A stretch of 64,000 nucleotides of DNA from Gnetum montanum (GCA_015680685.1 MNCI01007958.1:474046-538045), one strand, 5' to 3'. Positions 1-11,560 are shown, counted from the first letter of the stretch. Notes: generated by a model not told the origin, from the sequence alone. Made by a program: numbers and translations.

Positions 1-1785
1 GTGTGTGTGTGTGTGTGTGTTTATCCATTTTGTTAAGTTTTTCACCTAATGAGTGCTCCTGATGATGGTATGAACTGTATTCTATTGGTTGCTAATGTTT
101 GGCTTTTACCTTTTAGTTACAATGTTGATACTAAGGTATGGTTCTTTTGATAGAGCAGGAAATGAGTCCACATCATCCATGCATCCATGAAATTCTATGG
201 TCTCTCTTCGCTTGGAATTGTACAATCCCTTTCTTCAAAATAATAAGAACTATTAATGAATCAGTGACTGGGCATTTCTCAAACTAAGGAAGGACTCAAG
301 GATTGAAAAGGGTGTGACTTCAAAGGGATTTGATGCATTTTTATTGGCCATTCTCTTAGGTGCTTGGATTTTTTCTTCTTGAGCTTTTCTTACCATTCTA
401 ATGTTACTCCAATATTAGGAAGCTGAGAAAATAAAAATAATAAGTCTTTGCATGGTGGGTTCTCACACAAAAACACAAAATAAAAATAAAAATAGTGAGG
501 ACTCAAAGCACACCCCTTAGATGAAATAATCACTTGGGCCACAAGCACTAGTTATGGAACTAAACAAACATGTTCCCTCTAACTAAGGCCCTTTCTCACT
601 TCCTACTTTCTCCTTTCTTGTTTCATCGGAATGGTGGTGACTCTTTGATGAAGACATTCTTGTTACTTCAGGGGGATGGATTGGCCAAATGTATTAATGC
701 GAAGTCACTAGATTTGGATGGTTTGAGGCTGTATTTGGCATGAGATCTATTAAGTCACATTAACCATTAATACACAAGGGGTTGTACATCACCTTGTTCT
801 TGAGACTTCATTCCATTCTCTTCTTTCCATCATTCTTTCTCCATTGTTTACCTCATTGTCGATTGTATTAGTAGTCTATATTTTGGTTGATGCATTGTTT
901 TCTTTTTGGTAAATTCTTGTGGTTAAGAATTTAACTCTTGCTTCCAAATGGCATTTTTAGAGCCTATGGACTCTTTGAATGTGGGATTGTCAGGGCATTA
1001 AGGGCATGAGCTTGCTTTGGGGAGGACCCACTACCATTCCTATTTGGTACATCAGTTAATTTCTTTCCCTTAAACATTTTCACAATCAATTTCTCTTTTG
1101 TTCATTTCCATCTCTGACATCCATTTCATCAACATTATAGTTGTCTCTTTTTCTCCATCTTTCTTATTCCTTATCTTTTTCCATTCTCTCACTACCGAAG
1201 GTTCACGATTAGTCATGGGGGTCCTGGTCTAATTTTTTTGATTTTCTCCTAACCCCTACACCTTGGGTAGTCACCATTGTTATATCTCCAGAATCCGCAT
1301 CAGCCATATCACAACTCAGCCAATGGACCTTACACTGAGGCAAGGTATTAACTACATTGTGATTCATTTATCCTTGCTAATATCATATTGTGTTGTATGT
1401 GCAGATGGAAATCATACAATAATAGATTGGATCTGGAGGAAACACTTGGAATGGATCGGTGTTGAAGTAGTTTTACAAGGAACAAGATCGATGGCACGCT
1501 TAAGGATAGACAAAGAAAGGTGCAATCTTGGCATGGGAAGCAACAGACTTCTTCTTTTCTCTTTCTCTTCTCTCTTCTCTCTTAGCTACCAAATAAGGCT
1601 AGATGCCAATTGTGTTTAGTGTTCACTCTTGTTGTCATGAACACTAATTTTTTCATGTATTGTAATGATGATCTGTTCACATGTTATCCCATCCACCATT
1701 AGTTCCATTCAAGTCAATAATCCCATACCTTCCCCAATATTTTGTAAGGAACTTGAGGAAAAAATTTTATTCAATCATGGGGGTA
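1..1785 (+). mobile_element. 3' internal region of an F-family LTR element (F')
   Basis: This stretch is the reverse complement of 42141-43870, which lies between the protease and the 3' LTR of element F. Shared blocks include the segment with accttacactgaggcaagg near 1327 and its partner near 42565. Opening reading frames here are short and not conserved as protein, so I read it as noncoding 3' internal sequence. It begins with a (GT)10 microsatellite at 1-20. It ends in a polypurine-like run, catgggggta at 1776-1785, directly before the LTR. The 5' part of F' lies outside the window. Confidence 0.7.
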
Positions 1786-1793
1786 TGATGAGT

Positions 1794-1882
1794 TGTGATA
1801 TCGCATGGGCCACGATATTGCGTATGCGATATCGCATCTGCGATATCGCGTCAGCCCCTGCGATATCACGTACATGATATTG
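1794..1882 (+). repeat. Palindrome cluster GCGATATCGC at the LTR start
   Basis: The first ~100 bases of this LTR hold repeated gatatcgc/gcgatatc words, including perfect 10-bp palindromes gcgatatcgc. The F copies at 42075-42127 and 47722-47750 keep parts of it. CpG dinucleotides are unusually frequent here compared with the surrounding AT-rich DNA. The position is upstream of the TATA box, in U3. A regulatory role is inference. Confidence 0.6.
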
Positions 1883-1898
1883 TAGCCTGTCGCCAGTT

Positions 1899-1910
1899 CT
1901 ATAAATAAGA
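1899..1910 (+). promoter_or_regulatory. TATA box of F-family LTR
   Basis: The sequence tataaataag follows the palindrome cluster. The same box is kept in both F LTRs (cttatttata near 42053 on the opposite strand, and ttatataag near 47701), so it is the likely core promoter that separates U3 from R. Confidence 0.55.
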
Positions 1911-2607
1911 GGTAGCTTTCCCTTGTTTTTCCATCTAGATCTAGACCCTTAGCTAAACTATAGTAGTTTTACCATTCCAGAGTTAGAATAATTTCCATGT
2001 GCCCGCAGTAGGAGTCTCAAAGTGAATGGATCTTTAATTTGTACCTAAGCACACAATTGTGTACGAAAATAAAGATGAACTTTCTGATAAACCTTGCAGC
2101 ATATGGACTAAGCTAAATAGGACTTTAATTATTGTTAAATGTTTAAATGCTTTCTTAGGGACTTAATCTCTCTCAACCCTTCACTCTCTTAGTTAAGTGC
2201 ATTCAGTACGACCACTTCAAGCATGTGTGCTACACTTGGTAACCTAGTAACGAATAACATTTGGTAATCCCAGTAGTGTTGCATTAGGTCAGTGTGTGTA
2301 CGGCAAGTGAGAATAGATATTGATGCTAGGACAAGTAAAGCTTAGTTAGTGAAAGTTAGTTGCTTAGTCTCTTCACCCTTTCCTCTCTTAGCATAGGCGA
2401 TAAAAAGATAAAAGACATAAAAATCATGTACCTCAAGCTTACTTAACCATACAACCATGACAAATACAAGTAATCTTCTGAAGACAATGATTAATTAACC
2501 TTAAGTGTTCCATAAGGCACGTAAGCACTTAGTCCTTGGAGTTCGATCGAATCACGCGTGTAACGCTTGTATTCATATGGTTGAGTGTAGGGGTACCTCG
2601 CCACTCA

Positions 2608-3506
2608 TAAACTAATTTTTTTCTCGACCTTTAGTTCCAAATCATAAGCCTCATCAAGGGTTTCAAACTCAAAGAATGAAAAATACTACTAATACACCAT
2701 TTTCAAATCCCCAAAAGAGATTAAAGTTTATTCATATTCCTCCTGGTTTATCTTAGCTTGATGGAATAGTTTACAAAGTTTAATGTAAAACTTCTTGAAA
2801 TCTTTATCTTCTGGTCTAAGGAATTTAAGCTTTATGATTATCTCTTATCTCTACCAAGATTGTTCAAATTTGTTTCGACCTCTATTTCATTAAATACCAA
2901 TCCCTAATAGATTAATCATATTACCTCTCATAAATTTGGGACTTTTCTACTAAGTTTAATTCATACCTTCAAGTCTAAATTTATCAATTGATATCCTTAG
3001 ATGATTTAGTACCTCATTAAGCTTAAAATGCATGTCAAGAATCTTTAGATAAATTACAAAAGCATGAGTACCATCTACACCATTAAAGGTTTTCGATTCC
3101 ACATAAGGAAGTCTTACAACATTTCTAAATACTCTAGAAAGTCTTATTTCATCTTTATCATTGAATTTTCCATTAGAAGAAGAAGATGTTTGTGATTGAG
3201 CTCTTGGAGTTCTAATATGAAAATTTGATTTTTTTTCCTCTAGAATCCCAGGTCAATGATCATAATTTCATCTTTGAAACTCTCTTACTCCTCATTTGTT
3301 TTCTTTCCACCAAGATAAGAAACTTCTTGATCACCATTTGAACAAGATTAATCATCATCACCATAAGTCTAAATATAATTAAAATATGCATTTATAATTA
3401 ACTTAGTATTAAATTCTTTCAATTATTTAACCATCAATTGAAAGGAGTATTTCGTGCTCTCCATATCTATATCCAATGCTTGAACATTTTTCTTCTTAGG
3501 AGCCAT
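2608..3506 (-). pseudogene. Decayed Ty3/gypsy gag, element K (truncated)
   Basis: On the minus strand the frame opens MAPKKKNVQALDIDMES, closely matching the gag start of element A at 5084 (MPPKKKQVQVLNRDMES). It is then broken by many stops. The last readable part, DLELKVEKKIS, matches DLALKAEKKLS in A. The relic stops exactly where the F' LTR ends, at 2607, so F' interrupts it. The Gag protein would form the particle core. This copy is dead. Confidence 0.7.
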
Positions 3507-3557
3507 ATAAAAGAGAAACAATAAATCATAACCAAATTCCAAACTACAAAAATCTTA

Positions 3558-3573
3558 TGCTTTGATATCAATC
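3558..3573 (-). other. Primer binding site, element K
   Basis: The minus strand reads ttgatatcaaagca, close to the plant initiator-Met tRNA primer site TGGTATCAGAGC. It lies between the K LTR and the K gag start, as expected. Confidence 0.6.
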
Positions 3574-3574
3574 T

Positions 3575-4060
3575 TGAAGAAAGGTTCCTTTGATTAACCC
3601 TTTAAAACACACCAAATCTAGATATTATGCAAGATAATTCAATTAATATAAAATAGGAAAACTAGTTATCATTTATTAATGCTAAATCAATATTACATTT
3701 ATAATGGAATCCAATCTATATAATAACAAATTCTCACACACATAATAATATTGCAAAGCATGAGGCTCTACAACCAAATACATGATTGACCTTAATGCAA
3801 GGTATAATTAATTTAGACCTCTTCTGCACACATAAGACTAAGATCTATACACACAAAGACACAATGGATAATATTACACATAGTTGACAATAGAGATGCA
3901 CACGCTATCATATTATTTCATTGAACTCTCTACACTCTTTCATCAAGAAAAACAAATAAAAAAGATTAATATTTATCAAATTACAAAATCAATATCTCAA
4001 AAAAGCCTTCCCCATGACCAACTTAAAAAGATTCTTGATCATTTCCAATCTTGAACTCTA
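3575..4060 (-). repeat. K 5' LTR, U5-side part, cut by element A
   Basis: The minus strand is similar to the last ~480 bp of the A LTR, including actagttttc, taatatctagatt and the aggctttccaatatcat region. It ends next to the K primer site. Homology stops where the A LTR begins at 4062, and K-type LTR sequence resumes at 10741. A therefore inserted inside this LTR in the opposite orientation. Confidence 0.65.
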
Positions 4061-4065
4061 GTGTA

Positions 4066-4350
4066 GAGACATCTCTTTCAATACCCTTATTCTTCTCTAC
4101 ATGTGTGTTTTGTAGGTTTTGGAATTTGTGGAGATATCTTAGAGGTTAAGGAGACATCTTGGCTAAGAGTGGAGTCTTCACAAAAGACATCTTAGGTCTA
4201 GTAGAAGACATCTTAAAATTGGAGAAGACATCTTATCTAAAAAGGAGACATCTTTGGGGAGATATCTTGCTAATGGAGAAGATGTCTCACATAAGACATC
4301 CTGTGCAAGGGAAGACATCTTAACCAAGGAGGAGATGTCTCCCAAAAATA
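4066..4350 (+). repeat. Array of GACATCTT / AGATGTCT words in LTR U3
   Basis: The 8-mer gacatctt or its complement recurs about every 20-30 bases with different filler between copies. Five copies carry gagaca or tgtctc, the hexamer known as an auxin-response half-site. The array recurs in the A 3' LTR (9815-10050) and in the K LTR (10835-11090). Sequence is directly visible; function is inference. Confidence 0.6.
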
Positions 4351-4569
4351 GCAAATTTCTTAACCAAAGATGGGATTTTTGTAAGAGATTTCTTCCCAAG
4401 GCTAGAGATGACCTGTATCACTAGAAAACTTCTACAATTGGAATCTGGGAAATAGTAGAAGAAGGCATGAAAGGATTTAAAAAAAACATAGGATCTTTAA
4501 GTGGAGCTTGAGAAATGTTTCCTAGGGTTTTTCATATCTTATTTTATAATTAATATGAATTATTTCATG

Positions 4570-4570
4570 T

Positions 4571-4607
<37 letters not shown>
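4570..4607 (+). repeat. (TA)n(GA)n microsatellite in A LTR
   Basis: About 14 bases of TA followed by ~24 bases of GA repeat. The matching place in the 3' LTR (10300-10330) has only a short gagaaagataggaag tract, so the repeat expanded in the 5' copy or shrank in the other. Confidence 0.85.
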
Positions 4608-5027
4608 TTCATAAGATTTCTTAGTTAGAGCTCATAAGTTGATGAGAGCTTGGGTAAGGTTTTAAAGAGCACATTGAGTGAGTGTATAAAGGTTGCAGCT
4701 CCAAGGTTAATTGTGTAGACTTGTGTGTTCTAGTCTTGCTTATGGATTAGGATCTCATTGTCATTTGTGGAAGAATCTCTTTATTGATTGTGTCTTACAT
4801 TGAGAATAGTCATTGTGTGGTCATAGAGCCTTAGGCTTTCCAATATCATTTTTAAAGTGAAATGTTTTTGAAAGCTTTAGGTTTTGGAAACCCTATTGTA
4901 ATCTTCCAATTAAATAATTAAAGATACTAGTTTTCTCATTTTCTAGCAAATTAATTATCTTTTTATAATATCTAGATTAAGTATTTAAAGGTACTTAATT
5001 ATTAGAGTGAACTCACTCTAGTGTTAT

Positions 5028-5040
5028 TGGTATTTGATCT
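5028..5040 (+). other. Primer binding site, element A
   Basis: Reads tggtatttgatct, a decayed match to TGGTATCAGAGCT, complementary to the 3' end of initiator Met tRNA. It lies just inside the 5' LTR. Confidence 0.65.
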
Positions 5041-5083
5041 TTGTGTTTATTTTTTCTTGGGATTAGTTTTTTGTTTACTTTAG

Positions 5084-6360
5084 ATGCCACCTAAGAAGAA
5101 ACAAGTTCAAGTACTAAATAGAGACATGGAAAGCATGAAGTCTAGCTTCTAGATGATGGTTTCTTGGTTGGATGAAATCATCATAATGATAGATAGAAAT
5201 GACAATCCTAGACATATCCTAACATGTGAAAGTAATGAGCATGCACATTAAAATGGATAAGTTTCACAACCAAGTGGAGATGGAGTGGATGAAAAGGAAG
5301 GATAATCTAGCTATGAGAGTATAGGAATCCATCAGTCAATGATTCTTATGGGGGGAAGGGGTGAGGAGAAGGAAATCCTATTCCTCATATGATAATTTCA
5401 AGCACTCTAACTATGGTAAATACTTCTTATCTAGGTAAAATTGATGAGGAAGATGAAGCAAGATTGGCTACAACATTTAGAAATGCTATAAGACTTTTGT
5501 ACATTGAATTGAAGACTTTCAATAGTGTAGATAGTACTAATGTTTTTGCAAGTTTTCTGAAGATACTTGAGAAGTATTTCCAATTGGAAGAGGTACCAAA
5601 TAACTTGAGGGTACCTACTATTAAATCCAAATTAGAAGGTCTAGTTTCTACTCAATGGAAAAAGGAGTCTCAAGGTTATGAATGATGAAATGGTCAACCC
5701 ATCAAAGATTAGGATCTAATGAAATATAAGTTGAAAATAAAATTTGATCAGTCTCATTAGAGATAAGAAACTATTATGAAGTTGAAATTCCTAAGAAAAG
5801 GTGATAAGAATGTTAAAGAATTCTATATTAAATTTTGTGATCTACTCCATCAAGCTAAGGTATATGGGAAGGAATATGAATAGGCTTTAATCTTTTTGGA
5901 GGTCTCAAAATAAAATATCATCAGGAATTATCCTTTTTATGAATCACAAATCCTTAATGGAACTTATGATTTAGCACTCAAGGCTGAGAAAAAATTAAGC
6001 AATTTTGGAAATAGGAGTAAACAAAATTCCAAGGGAAATGAGAAAGGATCTTAATCTAAAAAGGGATCCAAGTCCAAATCTAAAGATAACGATGGCAACC
6101 ATGAAAAGAATAATAAATAAGGTGATGAGAAGAGCAAAGTTGAGAAGGACCAAGGCAAGGAAGACAAGGATCAACATAGCATCTCATTAATAATCTAGTG
6201 CTTCAAGTGTGGAGAATAGGAACACAAGCAATAAAAATTTTCACTTCACAAGGCATCCAAGGAAAAATATGTGAAAACTATGGAGGTGGAGGAGAAATCA
6301 AGCTAAGATCTTTAGAGAGGTAATCTTGATGTTCCAAAACTTGAGGATGTTTTTGAGTTA
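5084..6360 (+). pseudogene. Decayed Ty3/gypsy gag, element A
   Basis: Starts MPPKKKQVQVLNRDMES and meets a TAG after 22 codons. A readable piece at 5389-5685 carries the gag core (FLKILEKYFQLEEVP). A lysine-rich stretch follows (KKGSKSKSKDNDG), then a zinc-knuckle relic at 6199: CFKC, two residues, a stop, EH, with the last Cys absent. Gag would package the RNA. The K and I elements carry related gag relics. Many stops are TAG where CAG or TGG would be expected. Confidence 0.75.
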
Positions 6361-6375
6361 AATTCTTGTGCACTT

Positions 6376-6740
6376 ATGGGGAATGTAAATAGAGGAGATT
6401 CTCCTAATAGAAAATTGGTATTTCAAATTGGGTCAAGATGTTTACTTAGTAGGAATGGGATTCATGTTTTAATTGATGGGAAAGCCCAAGAGAACATTAT
6501 TTATTCTAGAATAGTTACTAGATTGGGTTTAGTAACTAGTCATCATTGTAGGTCATATAAAGTACATTGGTTGTCTAGAGATTTTTCCCAAGAGATGAGG
6601 AAATAATATACTTTAAAATTTTAAATTGAAGGTTCTCATGATATTGCAAAGTGTGATGTGCTTCCAATAGATTGTGCTAATGTAATTCTTAGTAGACCTT
6701 GGAATTTTGTCAATGGTGCTCAATTTGATGGAGTAAGAAA
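6376..6740 (+). pseudogene. Retroviral-type aspartic protease relic, element A
   Basis: The frame at 6376-6606 reads FQIGSRC, then LIDGKAQENII where an active protease would have Asp-Ser/Thr-Gly. The motif is lost. YKVHWLSRDFSQE follows, shared with element I at 58900-59000. After a stop, a second piece ends near SRPWNF, the usual LGRPWL-type end. The enzyme would process Gag-Pol. Confidence 0.65.
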
Positions 6741-7019
6741 GGTATGAAGTGTAGCTAGACATGATGGAATCCATGAGTTGATTCCAATGATAGCTGAACA
6801 AGTGAGGTAAAATAGCTTACTTAATGCTTCCTTAATCCTTCTAGGGGAGAGGGAGTATATTAAGAAACATGGTGAAATTGGATTTGATTTTAATGTTATG
6901 ACAATACTTGCTACCAACCATGATGATGTGTAAGTTGAAATTTCTATAGATGTGCTAGGCTTGAAGAAGAAATTTTCCAAGGTGTTTAATGAAAAATTCA
7001 ATGGATTAATACCTATGAG

Positions 7020-7790
7020 AAATGTATAGCATCATATTGATTTTATTCTTGGTGCTACCATTCCAAATGAGAGAGATTTTTAGATGACACCAAATCAATG
7101 AGTTGAATTATAAAGGAAAGTAGAGAAGTTACTTGTAAATGGTTTCATGAGAGAATTCATTTCACATTATACAATTCTAGTGGTGATAGTGCCAAAGAAG
7201 GATAGTGATGAATGGAGAATGTGCATTGATTTTAAGGTAGTAAATAGGATAACAATGAGGTACACGTTTCCTATTCCAAGGATGGATGATATCCTTGATT
7301 TCCTCATCAATGCTAAAATTCTTAGCAAAATTCATGTAAAAGGTGATTACCATCAAATCAAACTCAAGTCTAGTGATGAGTAGAAGACAACTTTCAAGAT
7401 GCAATATGGGTTTTTTGAGTGGTTGGTGATGTCATTTGGATTCACAAATACACCTGCTACATTCATGAGGTTGATGCATGATGTATTGAAGGACTTGATT
7501 GGTAAGTATTGTATTATATTTTTTATGATAGTTTGGTATATAGCTCTAATAAGGAAGAGTACTTTCATCATTTGAGGATGGTATATCTTAAGGTAGAAGA
7601 GGTGTAGTTGGTGATCAATATAAAAAAAGTCATTTCTTCAAAATGGAAATCATATATTTGGAACATATGATTTTTTAAAACAAAATTCAAATGAAGACTA
7701 CCAAGGTGAAGGCTATTAGAGATTGGCCAACTACTAAGAATGTTGGAATGGTAAGATCATTTCTTAGTTTAGTAGGTTTTTTATAGATGT
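7020..7790 (+). pseudogene. Reverse transcriptase relic, element A
   Basis: Clear Ty3/gypsy RT: VPKKDSDEWRMCIDF, then FPIPRMDDILDFL, KIHVKGDYHQIKL, and after a TAG (expected TGG) FEWLVMSFGFTNTPATFMRL. The catalytic box reads FYDS at about 7519 instead of xxDD, so the second Asp is gone. The first catalytic Asp lies in the VKGDYHQ region. It would copy element RNA into DNA. Element I carries the same family RT on the minus strand. Confidence 0.85.
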
Positions 7791-7929
7791 TTCATGAAAA
7801 ATTTTATTGGTATTTCATGGCTTATGTTTACTTTGTTGAAGAAAAATAAAGAATTGAGGTGGGATAATTAAACCTAAGGAATCTTTAACATGCTCAAAGA
7901 AATCTTTACCAATTAACCAATGCTTGAAA

Positions 7930-8260
7930 TTCTAAATTTTCAAAAGATTTTTCAAGTGGAGGTGAATGCAAGTGGACTTTCCATTAGTGGGGTACTTTCA
8001 AAAGATGGTAGACATGTTGCTTTTTGTAGAAAAGTTAAATGAGTTAAGGTAAAAATATAGCATATACAAGGAGTTGTATGCTATTCTTTAAGCAATCAAC
8101 CATTGGATGAATTATATATTGCCCAAGGAGTTCACTTTGATGACAAACCATATAGCACTTTAATTTCTAAACTCACAAAAGAACTTAAGTGCAATGCATA
8201 TGAAGTGGGTTGCATAGTTATAGGAGCTTAATTTTATGATGATGAAAAAAATTGAAAAAG
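7930..8260 (+). pseudogene. RNase H relic, element A
   Basis: Reads FQVEVNASGLSISGVLSKDG, where the first catalytic Asp of the EVDASG motif has become Asn. A few stops follow, then sequence resembling the rest of the domain up to the integrase. It would remove RNA from the RNA-DNA hybrid. Confidence 0.7.
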
Positions 8261-8275
8261 CCAAAATGATGGCTC

Positions 8276-9580
8276 ATGCATTGTTTAGGATGCATGTCAT
8301 TAATTTCAGTGTACCTCATGTGGAAGGTACGGGTGATTTGTCTTCCTTTTATGATAATGATTTTGATTTTGGGTAGGTTTGGAGGAGCCTTAAAAGAGCC
8401 ATTGATGAGTAGGATAGACCAATGGAGGAAAAATCATATTCATGATAAATTATTATTTAACAATAAAAAGGCTTGTGTTCCAAATTATGATTTTAGGAAA
8501 AATATTTTGTTTGAAAAGCATTATAGTGGCATGCTTAGTCACATGGGTAGGGATAAAGCATTGGAGCTTGTGAGTAGCCACTATTTTTATCCTAGTATGA
8601 CAATTGATATTTTGAAATTTATGGAGTGTTTGACTTATCATAAGTTCAAAGGAGTTAAAAGAGTGGATGGATACTATATGGCTTTGCTAATTCCCATGAG
8701 TCCAAGGGAAATTGTATCTATGAATTTTGTGAGTGGTATTCTAAAAATAAAAAATGAAAATGATGCAATTTTTATTATTGTTGATAGATTCTTCAAGATT
8801 AAACACTTCATTCTATGAAAGAAGGTATGTGATGCTTCTCATGTTACAAATTTCTTTTTCTGGCATGTTGTGAAGTTGCAAGGAATTCCTTTGAATATTA
8901 TTAGTGACAAAGATTCCAAATTCATAAGTCAATTTTAGAGTCCCTTTAAAAACTTTTAGGGAAAATGTTGAATTTTTCTAGTGCATGTGATCCACAATTT
9001 GATGGTCATATGGAGGTGTTGAATAAATCCTTGCTAATCACATTGATCTATTTATGTGATGGATAGCCAAATAGGTGAAAAAAATTATTGTATCATGTTG
9101 AGTTTTTATATAATAATTCTTTTCATATGGCTATTGGAAAAAGCCCATTTGAGGTAAACTATGAGTTTTATCCAAAGATGATGGATACTTTAAAGAGATT
9201 TAATGATGAATCTTAACGTAGTAATGATTGTGTGCAAAAGATGAGGGATTTCAATACAAAAGTAAAATAAACTATTGGGAAAAATACTAAAGAGAGAGTC
9301 CTTAAGAGAAATGAAGCTAAACAGAAGCCAAATTTTGCTATTGGTAACTTCATTTGGATGCACTTAAAGAAGAAGTGATCAAGAAATATTAACTTCTTCA
9401 AGTTAAAAGCCAAGAAGATAGAGCCTTTTAAAATTAAGGCTAAGATCTATGATAATGCTTTTGAGATTGATTTATCAAATGATGGTAGTATCTATTTTGT
9501 GTTTAATATTTTAGATCTTATGCACTACCATGGACTAGTTAATCAGGAGGTCATACAAGGTAGCATTGATGAGTTAAAGA
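8276..9580 (+). pseudogene. Integrase and C-terminal domain relic, element A
   Basis: The 180-residue open piece holds a degraded HHCC zinc finger (KHYSGMLSHMGRDKALEL, then ECLTYHKFK with the last Cys lost). The start of the catalytic core has SMNFVSG with the first DDE Asp changed to Asn, then FIIVDRFFKIKHF. Further on, SDKDSKF keeps the second Asp. The tail near 9340-9540 has GNFIWMHLKKK and DNAFEIDLSNDGSI, the usual post-integrase domain. I saw no clear chromodomain. Confidence 0.8.
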
Positions 9581-9792
9581 GGACCATTGATTAGTTTAAG
9601 CCTTCAATGGAAAGGAAGAAAATTTTATTCAAGTAGAGGAAAGCTGATAGTACTTAGGGAGTTAATAGGCATGAATATTTAATTAATTAGAAGGACTAGT
9701 TTACATATGATGTTGTATAGATCCATGAAATCAAACTTCATGAGTGGAGGATCACTTCAACCCCTGCTCTCTTGTTTACATGATTTTACTTT

Positions 9793-9812
9793 TTGAAGGG
9801 TGGGAGAGCTAG
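9793..9812 (+). other. Polypurine tract, element A
   Basis: gaagggtgggagagctag immediately precedes the 3' LTR. This is where plus-strand DNA priming would start. Confidence 0.6.
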
Positions 9813-10740
9813 TGTAGGGACACCTCTTTCAATTCCCTTGTTCTTCCTACAAGTGTGTATTGTAGGTTTTAGGCTCTATGAAGACATCTTAGCTAGGATT
9901 GGAGTCCTCAAAGAGCATGTCTTGGATCTAGTAGAAGACATCTTGAAATTAGAGGAGACGTCTCAATTGCAAAGGAGACATTTCATGGAAGACATCTTGT
10001 TGATAGGAAAGATGGCTCATATAGGAAATCATGGCTAGGAGAAAACATTTGGGCTAGGGAGGAGAGATCTCCCAAAAATAGCAGCATCTTGGCCAAAGGT
10101 AAGATAGTTGCAAGAAACATATTTCTAAGGATATAAATGATCTATATGGTTAGAAAAGTTCTAGAATTGGTTGTTCCAATTTGGACAATAGTAGAAGAAG
10201 ATAGCAAAGAATGGAAAATAACAAAGAATCTTCAATTGGAGTTCGAGGAATGTTTTCAAGGATTTTTCATGTCTTGTTTTCTAATTAATATGAATTGTTT
10301 CATGTTAGAAAGAGAGAAAGATAGGAAGAAAGTTCATGAGATTTCTTAGTGAGAGCTCTTAAGTTAATGAGAGCTTGGAGAAGATGTGGAAGAACACATT
10401 GAGTGAGTGCATAGAGGTTGCAAATCCAAGATTAATTGTGTAGACCTATGTATTCTAGTCTTACTTGTGGGTTGAGATCTCATTCCTGATTATGGGAGAA
10501 TCTCTTCATTAGTTGTATCTTAAACTTAGAATAGTCATTGTGTGGTTGTAAAGCCTCATGCTTTGTAACATCATTTAAGTCCAAAATATTTTGAAAATTT
10601 ATGGGTTTTGGAAACCCTATTGTAATCTTCTAATTGAATAATTGAAGATAGCTATTTTTCTTATTTTCTAATAAATTAATTACCTTTTCATAATATTTGA
10701 ATTTAGTATTTAAAGGTGATTAATTATTAGAGTGAACCTA
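9813..10740 (+). repeat. 3' LTR of element A
   Basis: Direct repeat of 4062-5014. It starts TGTAGGGACACC and ends gtgaaccta. The flanking bases do not give an obvious target duplication, which fits its age. Confidence 0.85.
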
Positions 10741-11560
10741 CTTCAAACTTGACATTCTTGGTTATGTCCAAATTGTAACTACCACCTCAAAATTTTTTTC
10801 TTAATTAAATAAGATGTCAATAGGCTTGACAAGACATCTCTCTATCAATCTTAGGTGGTAGGAAAGACATCTCTAGTTTAGGCAGGATGTCTACTATGTA
10901 GATATGATGTCTACCTCACTAGAAAGACATCTCCCAAACATCTACACTAGAAAAAACATCTCCAAAGATGACAAGATATCTCCTATCAATAGTGTAGCTC
11001 TTAGCAAAAAACATCTCTTAGATGATTATGATGTCTCCTATGACATCTCAACTCTCAAAAATGATGTCTATAAAAGTCCAAGATATCTTCTAGGATGCGC
11101 GAAAGCTTCATTTCTCTACTAGTAGGGATAATAAGGGAATGATAATATGTTTTTCTACATCATTTTCCCTCTTTATTATGTCTATCATGCTTGCTAGTCC
11201 TTATTTCCATTACCTTAAGGTCCTTAATGAATTTTGTTTTATTGGTGATCTCTTTTGAATATTTTGACCCTTTTTTCTAGTCAAACAAGACATCTTGGAT
11301 GTCATAAAAACATCATTTATACACACTCATAGTTTCAAAAAGACTTCTACCTAGCTAAAAATACATCTATCTAATAGGAAAGAAATCTTTGCTAAAAAGT
11401 AGACATCCATTAGTAGATATCTATCCCAAGTTATAGAAGTATACTAATATATTTCTAAAATAGAAAGAAGGCATCTTATAATAGATAATTATTTACAAGA
11501 AAAACATCTATTCTATCATGGTTATTTGGAAATATCTCTAAGGTAAATCCTATAACCTTG
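10741..11560 (-). repeat. K 5' LTR, U3-side part
   Basis: Right of the A 3' LTR the DNA again carries dense gatgtct/agacatct words, now as the reverse of the A array, without a second A LTR. It continues the K LTR that stops at 4060. The outer end is not sharply defined; the motif thins out by about 11540. Confidence 0.5.

Larger units (their letters stand above)
1786..2607 (+). repeat. 3' LTR of element F' (822 bp)
   Basis: The repeat starts TGATGAG after a polypurine-like run and ends CCACTCA. It matches 41356-42140 and 46920-47759 on the opposite strand over its whole length, which fixes both ends. No primer site follows it: the right flank is the gag relic of element K. This is therefore a 3' LTR (its internal region lies to the left) and F' probably inserted into K. 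The target duplication cannot be checked because the other end is outside the window. Confidence 0.8.
4062..5014 (+). repeat. 5' LTR of element A (~950 bp)
   Basis: A direct repeat of 9813-10740. It starts TGTAGAGACATC and ends near gtgaactca, and a Met-type primer site follows 14 bases later. The U3 part is packed with gacatctt/agatgtct words (about a dozen in 300 bp). A TA/GA microsatellite lies at 4570-4607. The two LTRs differ at many sites, so the insertion is old. Confidence 0.85.

Noticed and set aside
1-20. (GT)10 at the window start as a telomeric or promoter element
   Set aside because: Ordinary microsatellite in a simple-sequence region shared in degraded form by F near 43880.
1263-1619. 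118-codon open frame on the plus strand
   Set aside because: It lies in the noncoding 3' internal region of the F family; the F copy near 42300-42660 does not keep the frame and no domain is visible.
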